Below, piece after piece: positions 54,424-64,000 of a DNA stretch of 64,000 nucleotides (positions within the stretch are counted from its first letter, which is position 1; every line of letters begins with the position of its first letter). The position numbers and the translations under genes are program-made. The DNA lies in the NCBI RefSeq assembly GCF_017591425.1, contig NW_024467120.1:10292001-10356000 (forward strand), written 5' to 3'. Below the pieces are notes generated by a model. It did no database searches. It was not told where the DNA came from and was given only the letters and a program-made list of their open reading frames with translations. The stretch comes from Ochotona curzoniae (Eukaryota > Chordata > Mammalia > Lagomorpha > Ochotonidae).

Positions 54424-57400
54424 CTGTAAGGGATACAGCAGAGTAATTACGTTTCATTCTTAAGCCCCCTTATGGCCTCCTGTGGTCCAGGTGTTGTGCA
54501 GTGCTCTGGAAAGAGGGGAGACGCTGGCCAGATCCCATGAACTTACAGGCCTCTTTCCCTTTGTTCAACACCATGACTACAGACATTTGCACCCATTCTT
54601 CCCACTGCACGTGAAGAATGAAAATACACCAACTCCTGCCTATTCTGGAACCCCAATCACGGTGCAGCACAGGGAACCCATCTGGATGTAATGGACTTCC
54701 CCAGGGGCTACCTTTCAATGCAGGAATCACTTTTCAGAATTGCCGTCTAAACCTGCTATAGTTTTTGAACATCCTCAGTGGGGGCAAAAATCTTCATACA
54801 GCATGATGGGATTTGGTATTTGGAAGCTGCCAAAGTTATTCTGAATAGAGACTGGGAAGTGTTTGGGGAAGAACAAGCTGTGATTTTTTTTTTTTTAATC
54901 TGCACTTAGAATCCAGGAATAAGACCAGTAACAGCAGACATTTACCAAGTGTTCCTCATGTGTTACATTCTCTGCTTCATCTTTTAATACCTCGGGGTTG
55001 TAAGTGAAAAACTTGACTGTCAGAAAAATGGACTACTCACTTCTCCCTCTTCCACTAGTTATGAATCACTGAATGTGTCTGCACTTGACTGTGAAGTTCC
55101 TGGTCTGACCATCCTAATTCCTGAAGCCAGATAGCAATCTGGTCATCTCCCAGGCACTCCTCCAGTCCACAAGCATTCCCTGGCAGTTGCAACTTGACTG
55201 CCTTTCAGTCTTAACGCCCGTTTCATTTCCTCATCAGCACATAGGCACCAAGGGCTGGGACCATGTCTCATGCCTGCCTCCCTTTAATAGACACCAGGGC
55301 CCACTGAAGGTTTGTGTTGCTAGCACTGTTTAACATAGAATTTTGAAGACTGCTTTTCCATTCTGATGTCAGCAGGGTTCTCAGTAAGAGACCACTCTGA
55401 TCCTATTCACATCATCAGTGTCCATATTTTAAACATAACACATCTCAGTGCCCCCATTCTCCCATTTGTTCTAAGAAGAAAGCTTCAGTACTGGCCCAAG
55501 TGAGCCATAATTCTCAATGGTGGACAGAAAGACATCCATTATAAAAGTCTGAATACACATAAAATATTCTTAATTCTTTTGACAATCCTCCCATAAGCTT
55601 AACAATTCATCTTTTTTTCCCCCCAGATAGTTAACACTGAACTCGCAGCCTATGCAGAAGGGCCAGTTTAAACAGTTGTCAACTACAGGGCAGTGTCACA
55701 ACACTTAAAGAAAGGATCCCAGGTCCACAGCACTGAAACACCTGCAAAGTCTCCCCTGATCCTTCATCCCATAGGTAATGCCTACTGTTCACATAATCCT
55801 TAGCATTTAGCCCTACACTGATTTGTACTTACTTGACTCCCCATGTATTCCTTTACATCTTGCAATGTACACCCTTGAACCTAGCAACCCTACATCTAAG
55901 AATCTCGTCCATAGGGGGTACTTGCGGGCCTATGTAAGGACAGCAGGTACATGAATGCTCCCTGCAATATAGTAAGAAGATTGAAAACAACCTAGAAGAA
56001 TGTGAACTAAAAAACTTTTACATCCATACAGTAAAATCCTATGCAGCTGTTAGCCTGTCCTCTGCGAAGAGACAAAGTACTTAAAAACTTAACAGTGACT
56101 GGGACCATGTGTGTCTCTAGGATCATAAAGTGAAAATCGAGAGGAAATCACCACAGCAAAGCAGTGGCAACACCTATCCTACCGGGCAAGGACTGGCAGA
56201 CGTTCCCTGGGAGGCCACAAGTGCCACGCGTTCCATACAACACCAGCCTTGGCAGTAGCCACAGGTCCCACACAGGTAGCCTTGTGCAAGTAAAACCATG
56301 CGTACGTACCAACATCTAAATTTCACCTAAATGTTATAAGATGCTATTTTTTTTCCAGCTATTTAAATATATAAGGACAAAAACAGGCAAACACCAGACA
56401 ACTGAAATCTCTGCTGGAGAACAAATGCAAAATAAGGAAGTGCTCACCTTTGCGTGGGATCGCACGGTGACCAGGGAGCTCCCGAACCTGGAACTTGCCT
56501 GTAAAACACGCTCCTCTGTTACAGTGTCATGGCACGACCTTAAGCACTCAGGATCAGTTTAAGGGGAAGGGCATTTTTAATGACATTTCAGTCCTTTTAG
56601 GAGATACTTACTTCAGGAGAAATCAATACATATTGGGCCTAAAAGAAAAAAACAAATGGGACAAAGAAGAGACAGTGTTAACTGCTGTTTAGGGAGGATT
56701 CAGCCAGGTTCAATTACACTGTTACACCCAGACATTTCCTCTTGATTAGCCACACAGATGGGCTAGCCCCTAGATACTCTACACACAGGAATATAGCTAA
56801 GAAGAAGTAGCTGTTATGATAAAAAAAAATCACATATAAAACATCTTCACAATAGTGAAAATTGGAAGTGGCTTGAGTCCCTTAAATACCAGTTAGATCA
56901 ACTATAGATTAAATACTATAGTATTTGAATAGCAGATAACAGAAAATGTTTGCTATATATCATGTTAAAAAAAAGCTATAAAATTGTGCACAGAGGCATG
57001 CAAACAAGATGTTAATAAAAGCACGTAGTGCAATAGTCCAAAAAGTTAGATATTTGTACAAATCCTTGTTCTACCATTTCCTAACCCTGTGCCCTTCCTC
57101 CGCAATCTCCAGTATCTGAATGTAACACACACTTGTCAGAATGGTCTAACGTATGGACAGTGGGATGCATAATTAGCAGCAGCTGAATCAGACAACACAC
57201 TAAACGGACACTCTGAAGGTTCGTAGGCATTAGCTCCGCAGTTTAAAATTCTCAAGTGATTTTTAAATTTCACTTAGTATTTCCCAAAATTTGAACAACT
57301 TTCATCACTTTTGTGATTTTTCGAAGATCTACAAAATAGGGACCACATATTTTAGGTACAAGAAAATAACCCAAGTATCCCTGTGAAAAATAAGGGCAAT

Positions 57401-58308
57401 CAACATGGAAACAAAGAGGGGGCAGTTCAGTGGCCATGGCCTGTTTTTATTATGTGGCTGTCTAGCCAAGCAGTGACTGGTGCTAACCAGGGGCCAAAGT
57501 GACACCCAGCCCAGCTGGACTTCAGTTCCAGGGCCAAACACCACCACCACAGGCAGCTTAGCCCCACAAAATGTAGGCAAATGACTGTCCTGGCCTCCAA
57601 TTCTCAATTTCGAGTCAATATAGCAAACAGCCATCCTGTCCCAGTGTGATGCAGAAGGCTCAGGGGGTACGGCACCTTCTCTTCTGGACACGGTGAGAGC
57701 CACGAGCTGCATTTGCCCGTCATGTCTCCAACAGTGATCCGTTTCCCATTGTATATGTACACGCGGCCATCCTCCCCGCCGAGCAGTCCTGAGGTCATGT
57801 CTGTTATCCTCAGTGGGGCTGTCACAATGACTTCATCTGCAAACAGGAAAAATTGGGAGAAGGAAGTGCCTTGACTTCCCAGACACCCTTGTCCTTGTTC
57901 CTGCTTCATTCTAATCCGACTCTGCAAACAGCTTCAACATCATCCCGACCAACCCAAAAGCTTTCATTTCCTCACTCACTGCTCCCCATAGCAATCAACA
58001 TAACAACTCAAGAAGTACAACTCACTCTTGTGCATCCTGTTCTGGGCTTATCAGACTCAAGATCGGGCCCTTGGGACACTCACTGTCAATTAAGAGGGTA
58101 GGACCTAGTTTGTCCAATGAGCCTTTCTTACCTAAACCATCATTATCCAGGTCAGTCAAGTGCAGAACTCCACCAAACCGAGAGAAGCGCCGATCCCCAC
58201 TGAAGGAACTGAGCAGAGATGGCTCTGCGTTGGGCACCAGCTTATACATCCGGGTGCTCCCGCCTTGGTGCAAGGTCATGGTCAGGAATGCCATCCTAGA
58301 CACATCAT
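54337..58308 (-). CDS. GPLD1: GPLD1, GPI-specific phospholipase D1 (3' part: last five coding exons)
   Basis: GPLD1 is a secreted enzyme of about 840 residues that cleaves the inositol phosphate bond of GPI anchors. This window carries its C-terminal ~167 residues on the minus strand: complement(join(54337..54423, 56448..56498, 56612..56638, 57676..57836, 58132..58308)). All exons join in frame and end in TGA. The segment is the last part of the FG-GAP beta-propeller, with FGGVLHLTDLDNDGLDE showing the Ca-binding DxDxDG pattern across an exon junction. The catalytic N-terminal zinc-dependent phospholipase domain is not in the recognisable part of the window. The gene is convergent with MRS2, as in other mammals. 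Upstream exons were searched for by eye to 64000 and not found, so they probably lie beyond the right edge. Confidence 0.93.
54424..56447. other. GPLD1 last intron
   Basis: A 2.0-kb intron between the last two coding exons. No SINE and no additional exon seen. Confidence 0.6.
56448..56498 (-). CDS. GPLD1: GPLD1 exon (second from last)
   Basis: A 51-nt, 17-codon exon after tgttttacag, reading ASSRFGSSLVTVRSHAK and ending aag|gtgagc, phase 0 at both ends. SRFGSS is the start of the final FG-GAP repeat. Confidence 0.92.
56612..56638 (-). CDS. GPLD1: GPLD1 27-nt microexon
   Basis: Nine codons (AQYVLISPE) lie between a good acceptor (cttttag|) and a near-perfect donor (gaa|gtaagt). They restore exactly the family residues missing between the flanking exons, in phase 0 on both sides. 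It is far too short to show as an open frame and was found from the family sequence. Confidence 0.92.
57676..57836 (-). CDS. GPLD1: GPLD1 exon (fourth from last)
   Basis: A 161-nt exon after ctgtttgcag, encoding DEVIVTAPLRITDMTSGLLG, GEDGRVYIYNGKRITVGDMT and GKCSSWLSPCPEEK. The donor aag|gtgccg is weak at +3 to +5. Reading through adds a non-homologous tail before a stop, so splicing here is required for the normal C-terminus. Confidence 0.9.
58132..58308 (-). CDS. GPLD1: GPLD1 exon (fifth from last)
   Basis: On the minus strand the exon follows cgtttcag and ends ggtttag|gtaaga (177 nt). It reads DVSRMAFLTMTLHQGGSTRM, then the conserved FSGDRRFSRFGGVLHLTDLD and NDGL, an FG-GAP blade with its calcium loop. 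The phase-1 entry shows that at least one further coding exon lies upstream. Confidence 0.93.
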
Positions 58309-61300
58309 CTGAAACGAACCACAGTCCCTGCTGGCATCACAAGAATGATGATGAAATGCCAAACACAGAGTCCCACCCTTGGCTTGGTTTGTGTAGTGAT
58401 GAGGCTCTGCAGTCCCACCCAGAACTGCTGCTGGTCAACTGTGGCTCTTCCGGAAGGCATGGGTGCTTCAGACACAGACATGCCAACACCAGCATCACCA
58501 TGACTTCCCTGCAAACAGGCGTTCCTTCCTCCCCCTCTCAACCTCTACACACCCACTTCAGTTTTTGGAACCATCACAAATGGCCTTTGTCAGTCTCTTG
58601 ACTAGTCCAGGTATCAGTGGAATTTGGAAGAGGCCTTATGGGATCAGGCTCCTGCTTCAGGGCACTGCCCCCTTGTCACCCATGCTTCACCGTGAGCAAC
58701 TGAAGCCACGCCCATCCTGTGTCCTAAATCGGGGCCTTGGGACACAGTGTGCTCTCCGCCCGGAATGACAATACCCGTCCACACCCTTGGCCTGCTCACA
58801 CCCTCTGCAGGTGGCTCCTGCTCAGCTCTCACAATTGGCTCACAGTGTCTCCTTTGGGAGCCTGCCCAGCTCCTGTATACACCCAGCACCTTCCTGGTGC
58901 CTACCACAAGGCGGCACTGTTTCCTGGCCACTGCGTCTAGCATCAAGCTCTTAGTTCCATAAGCCATGTCTTCATTTTCTTACCTAGCCTGTGCTTAGTT
59001 CTACACACATAACTCAGACATCTTCTGAACTTCGGGTAAATTCTAAAACTGACAATGAGGTTTCTGCTTGTTCATTTAATTATAACGCAGCTTTGATTTC
59101 AGACCTGGGTTCCTCCTGGAACAGAATGGCACCTGGCTGGGGTAGCAAGAGGAGGGTCCTCTAAAAAGCTTCCTGTGAACTGCAGTGTGTTAGCTGGCAT
59201 CTACTTAGTACCAATGGCAGCTATTTTTCTTGTTCCCTGGGATGCCTGGCCCAGACCTGGCTGTTGTGGTTATTTAAGTATTGAACAGTGGATAGAAGAT
59301 GGTATATGTGACTCTGTCTTTAAAATGCTTTTAGAAGAGAAAGTAAAAACACGACTTTGCAAAGCTTAGCAATCCTGAGCTTTGTGTACACAATGAGCAT
59401 GTGGAAGGATTTAACATAGCATGTATGTTAAGAAAGGACAGCAGTTGTGGTTCAGGAAGAAAATCCAAAGTATCCTAAAAGGTTGAAATGAGAAAATTAT
59501 TGTTCCCCTCTTTCTATGCTTCCTGAAACAGACTAGCAGTCTCCCCCACAGGAACCAGGGACTACATAAACTGGGAGCTGTGTGTCTTAGGATGTGACTG
59601 GGCAAGCGTGCTGCTGCCCACAGAGTGCTCCTTGAGAAAACCCAAGAGTAAAGAATGAGAAGATGTGGCCCTGAGTCCCCATCGAGGCCATTTTCTAACC
59701 CAGCCCACTCAGCTCCTAAAATGCAACCTGCTTTGATGGGTACAGAGCTTAGATAAGGAAGAGGTGTGGGTGTTCTAATCGCACAGCAGGGTGACTACAG
59801 CCACCAACAATGTGCTGTTCTCCCACAGCAGCTAGAAGGGAGGTTTAGAATGCTCTGGCCACAGAGATGATCAACGCGCAAGGTGATGAGTATGCTAATG
59901 ACATGGTGTACACGTGTACGTCACCATGGCGTTCCTTGTGAATGTGTACAACTATGTCAGTAAGAAACCTCAAAAAGCACCTCTTGATGTTCATCCTAAA
60001 TGACCGAGGACTCAGCTTCTCCAACATCTGGCTGCGACTCTCACCTCCATATCCTGGCTGCTCCTCACGTAGCCAGTAAGGGCGGGAAGGAGCTGAGAAC
60101 ACCTTCAGAACCTCTCAGCGTCTCAAACAGATTCACATTTCAGAATTTCAGCCACTCCAAACATCAGCCCTGATGAGGCCAACGAAGCAATCTTTGGATC
60201 CCCAGACATTTTAGACAGTTAAGAAAAAAACAAATCCAAGGCAGTGGCCTAGCTTTTCTTCATTTCAAAGTAGCTGAGCTGACCACTTGCTTTTGAAAGG
60301 GCTAGACCCTGAGTGAGGCGTTTATAAATTCCCATATCCTAGATTGCTGCTATGGCACAGAATCTCTTCTACACGGCCTGTGCTTTCCAGCTGAGACCCT
60401 GTTATCCATAGACCTCAACTGCTTCCTCTGCATTCTGCAGGAACGCTAACCGCTGCAGGTGGCTTCACAGTTGAGGGGGTGGGTATGTAAGCACACATGT
60501 GCAGGTGGTTTTCATGGTTTCTCAAGTGTGACTCAACTTGAGTGGCAGCAGAAAGCACACAGAAGTTGTAAAACCTAAGTGCACCTTGCTCCCTGTCAAG
60601 GTGCCTGGAACTCAGCAGACGAGCAGCCCTTTGCATCACCGGCCTTCCGCACCACAGATCAAAACAGTGAATACTAAAACTCCTGATTGTCTAGACCTTT
60701 CACACATGACCATCACAAGCAGTGTGGGAGATGCTTCCCTCTGGAGAGCGATATACGCTGAACAGAGATTTTTTCCAAATTATAAAATGTCCTTAACCTA
60801 TGTAGGCCTTTTCTGATTTGCGCTATTATTCAAAATATCAGGTAGACAGACACGAATGGCTGGGGAGGGATCACAACACCCTCCTCCAGGGGTGGACCCT
60901 GCCGTCCCCACCAGCACCCACCTTAGACAGCCCACTTGGCGGTGTAACCCATGTTTACAATATGTGATGAAATGGAATACTGCTAAACCAGAAAACTAGC
61001 TTATAACACATACAGCACAAAACCCAGTTCTACACCACAGTGACCCTGCTTCATTATACAATCATGACAGTGTAATTAGTCTGGCAACACTGTTACCCCT
61101 GTCACAGCATGGGTGTTCCCGGTGCATGCTGGGAAGCCACATGCACAGAGAGTTCTAGGTGAGCAGATGTCAATCAAAAATGGCAATCATGAATTTCATG
61201 GCCATATCCCCAGTCAATGCCCCTCAAATTTCAGGGACCAAGCCTCAACCCAAAGGAAAGGAGCGCTCATTTTCTTTCAACCTGCACACACCTCGCTTGG

Positions 61301-61743
61301 AATGCACTTTAACAAACTTTGATTTACTACCCCTTTTTCCATCTCTGAACTGTAACTCATTACTCTATCAACAAAAAAGAATCCAGGCAAGCTGGCCACT
61401 GGTGGAGAAAAAAAATACTCTGTCAAATCCCCTTGCACACAGTTCCACGTGTTTTCTGACAATGTGACCCACACAGGACCCAAGGGAGTGAGGGTCTTCC
61501 AAGCTTGTCATTCTGCCAAACCTTGCTGGACTCCCAGTTGCTACTTCACTAGCCACCTGCCCACAATCTTGCCATTACTGAACATGGACATCTCAAAGTG
61601 GCTGCAGTACTCAGTACCTTAACATCCACATTCAACATTAAATTGTTGCACCCACTGGCCAGTGGAATCCAGTGTCCTGATGAGATAAAGCCAGAGACCA
61701 GAGTGACAAGGAAAAGTCTATCTCAGCTACTAGAAATCCTCAT
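58309..61743. other. GPLD1 intron sequence, no exon found
   Basis: The next upstream coding exon of the propeller was looked for on the minus strand and not found. One SINE fragment at 59215 is the only element. Confidence 0.5.
59215..59345 (+). mobile_element. SINE 3' fragment, sense, GPLD1 intron
   Basis: Only the last third: 'gacctggctgttgtggttatttaagtattgaacagtgg' and 'tgactctgtctttaaaatgc'. Confidence 0.5.
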
Positions 61744-62074
61744 GGGGCCCGGCGTGGTGGCGCAAGTGGTTAAGGTCCTCGCCTTGCACGCCCGGGATCC
61801 CATATGGGCGCCAGTTCTAATCCCGGCAGCCCCGCTTCCCTTCCAGCTCCCTGCCTGTGGCCCGGGAAAGCAGTTGAGGACGGCCCACAGCTTTGGGACC
61901 CTGCACCCGCGTGGGAGACCCGGAAGAGGCTCCTGGCTTCGGATCGGCATAGTATCGGCCCGTTGTGCTCACTTGGGGAGTGAATCATTGGACGGAAGAT
62001 CTTCCTCTCTGTCTCTCCTCTCTGTATATCCGCCTTTCCAATAAAAAAATAATAAAAATAAATCTTTAAAAAAA
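61744..62074 (+). mobile_element. young CSINE with 9-bp target-site duplication, GPLD1 intron
   Basis: The flanks aaatcctca at 61734-61742 and 62075-62083 match. With the copy at 2001 it is the closest to a consensus here, and the two share the subfamily phrases ggcgcaagtggttaaggtcc and cttcggatcggcatagtatc. Confidence 0.95.
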
Positions 62075-62469
62075 AAATCCTCACTAGTGCCTCCAATATC
62101 TTCTCATCTGGGACCCAGCATGAAGTGTTCCCATAGTTTCATGCCCCAGACCAGCACCCTGAGGAGTCACTCTGAAGTTAGGCAAAACTGTCATAAGCAG
62201 TACACTTCCACAGTGAGCCCCACACTGCACACCAAAGTGCCCTGTGTGCTCACAGGGATGCTCAAGATGTTATGAATTTGCTCAGATAACACAATGACTT
62301 CTTGGGGCATCACAAAGATTGCTAAGCCAAGGGAATCCACAGCTTCAACGTCACCACCCCACAGCGCTCTTAGCTGTGTCCAGTCTTGGCAACGGTGGGC
62401 GTTCAGGAACGTGATGCTAAAACGCAAGTGCTACTAGAAAGGTGGTGTGCATTCCTGCCAGAACAACAG

Positions 62470-63230
62470 GTGGACAAAGTCAACCTGGACCAGGGACTCA
62501 CTGGTAGGCACAAGATCTGCCACTGGGAGACCAGATAGAGGAATTTGGTGAACCCCACATCAGCTTGCAGTCCCTGCAGATATATGCAAGAACTAAGACA
62601 AGGAGCAGCCCAACCCAGATCAGGTTACAGTACCCACCAGCATACACGTGGATCAGGTCAGGGGGTGGGCCGGGCCAGGTCATAACATCCACTTTTGGGC
62701 CCTGGCATGGTGGCCTAGCAGCTAAAGTCCTCGCCTTGCATGTGCTGGGATCCCATATGGGCGCCGGTTCTAATCCTGGCGGCTCCACTTCCCATCCAGC
62801 TCCCTACTTGTGGCCTGGGAGGGCAGTTGAGGACAGCCCAAAGCCTTGGGACCCTGCACCCACGTGGGAGACCTGGAGGAAGTTCCTGGCTCCTGGCTCT
62901 GGATCGGCACAGCACCGGCCGTTGCGCTCATTTGAGGAATGAACCATCAGATGGAAGATCTTCCTCTCTATCTCACCTCCTCTCTGACTTTGTAATAAAA
63001 ATAAATACATCTTTCAAAAAAAAATCCACTTTCAGATCTAAGCACCAGGATGGGGTATGGCAGGGGATGAGTTGGGCCACATCATCAGCCAGTTCACACT
63101 CGAGCTCGGACTTGGGGCTGCCTGAAAAAGGCTCGGTTGCAGCACCAACCAGCACAAGCTGGAACTGGGGGCAGGTTGGAATGAACTAGGCTGTAGTATC
63201 AACTGGGGAATGCTGAAGATGAGCCATGTC
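62470..63230 (+). repeat. diverged unit array related to elements A/B (copy C), split by a SINE
   Basis: Both sides of the SINE at 62696-63023 carry phrases such as 'ttacagtacccaccagcatacacgtgg' and 'caggtcagggggtgggccgg'. These resemble the internal units of element B (e.g. 36181-36240 read on the minus strand). No 3' end or A-tail is seen. Confidence 0.4.
62696..63023 (+). mobile_element. CSINE with 9-bp target-site duplication, GPLD1 intron
   Basis: The flanks atccacttt at 62687-62695 and 63024-63032 match. It belongs to a different subtype from the copy at 61744 (catggtggcctagcagctaa). It interrupts the repeat array of copy C. Confidence 0.93.
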
Positions 63231-63244
63231 ACTTTGGAGGTAGT

Positions 63245-63745
63245 GGATACCAGGCCTGTGAGCCACGAGAGTGGCCTGGCCTTGGGTCTCCTGGTCCAGG
63301 TTTTAGGGCCCACCTTTGCTATGGGGGTCAGGTTCATGAGTCCCAGATCCAGAGGGACCTGGCTTTGCTGGTCCAGGTCCTTGGGCCTGCAAGGTGGGTG
63401 TGCTGAACCTGTGAGTCTCAGGGGTGGGGGGCACCCAGAGAGACCTGAGTCTTTTGACCCAGATCCTAGGGACCACCTATGTAGTGGGTGTCAGGTCTGT
63501 GAGTCCCAGGGTTGGGAGGTGCAGAGGGACCTGTGTCTTCTCACCCAGGTCCTTGGACCCACCTCTGTGGTGGGTACTGGATCCATGAGCCCCATAGGGT
63601 TTAGTCCTTGAGGTACCTGGGTCTCTACATCCAGGTCACCAAGCCCACCAATGTGGTGGGGACCCGGTCCGTGAGCCCCAGGGCTGCGGATTCCAACATG
63701 GCCCGTGTACCTGACTCAGGTCCATGAGCCCACCTGGGAAAACTG
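63245..63745 (+). repeat. G/C-rich minisatellite, unit about 75-88 bp
   Basis: Recurring 'gtgagtcccag...gggacctg...tccaggtcctt gg..cccacct' phrases repeat at 63260, 63338, 63413, 63501, 63587 and 63673, spacing 75-88 bases, so about six degenerate copies. It lies next to copy C and may be an extension of the same array. It is in GPLD1 intron sequence. Confidence 0.7.
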
Positions 63746-64000
63746 CTCTTGCACAATGTAGGAGTCAGTGCTGGACGGTAGACCATGGTGCACATGGAGG
63801 ACATGGTAGCTCATTGGGGCCTGCAGAGGACATCTGGTACCATGGCAGAGAATGGAGACAGAACATATGGACAACTAGGTAATCCAAACAATGACAGCAA
63901 ATATACGGGCACCTGGAGTCTAATGTTGATAATGAAAAACCAATGGACATTGGAAAGGATTCCTCATCCATAGATCAATGAGATAGACAGCATTTCAAAC

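Noticed and set aside
58071..58601. A 176-codon + strand open frame
   Set aside because: It is antisense to a GPLD1 coding exon with good splice sites and shows no family features of its own.
58640..58710. A minus-strand stretch considered as the missing upstream GPLD1 exon
   Set aside because: Only three residues (GDK) fit the family, a stop follows shortly and no acceptor is in place.
61598..62044. A 148-codon frame, and similar frames at 62740, 20706 and 38257
   Set aside because: They are translations through SINEs. The same peptide phrases recur at every young SINE in the window.
62191..62427. A 78-codon minus-strand frame that looks protein-like at first sight
   Set aside because: It could not be matched to GPLD1 or any family I recognise, has no good splice borders in phase with the known exons, and adjoins repeat sequence.

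Overview
This is nuclear DNA from a mammal, almost certainly a lagomorph and most likely a pika (Ochotona). About forty copies of a tRNA-derived, A-tailed SINE of the lagomorph C-repeat (CSINE) type are scattered through it. The youngest copies still have sharp target-site duplications. Species is inferred from the SINE type and gene order, not proven. No bacterial or plasmid features are present.

Two protein-coding genes are visible, in the order known from mammalian 6p22-type synteny. MRS2, the mitochondrial inner-membrane Mg2+ channel, lies on the + strand. All 11 coding exons can be placed between 22845 and 51440. Joined, they keep frame throughout (1302 nt, 433 residues), with AG/GT borders at every intron and an intact GMN motif. 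It starts in a CpG island with NRF-1-, ETS- and CCAAT-like sites. Convergent to it on the - strand is the 3' end of GPLD1 (GPI-specific phospholipase D). Its last five coding exons lie between 54337 and 58308 and include a 27-nt microexon. The rest of GPLD1 lies to the right of the recognisable exons and probably continues past the window edge.

Layout: 1-22.5 kb is intergenic and filled with SINEs, ancient L1 and MaLR LTR fragments, and a 2-kb retroposon (A) with degenerate internal repeats. 22.6-53.2 kb is MRS2 with repeat-rich introns. Intron 6 holds a 4-kb inverted relative (B) of element A. Intron 7 holds a long antisense L1 split by a solo LTR, plus a 41-bp minisatellite. 53-58.3 kb is the tail-to-tail MRS2/GPLD1 junction and the GPLD1 3' exons. 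58.3-64 kb is GPLD1 intron with two young SINEs and a G/C-rich minisatellite.

The most notable points are: (1) a young SINE inserted at the MRS2 exon-5 splice donor, whose target-site duplication copied the donor itself; (2) a retroposon family with a shared 3' end and SVA-like degenerate tandem units, present as at least five copies of different age, two of which form a near-identical inverted pair around the MRS2 promoter and exons 1-6; (3) a solo LTR with exact ends inside an old L1; and (4) possible overlap of the MRS2 and GPLD1 3' UTRs.
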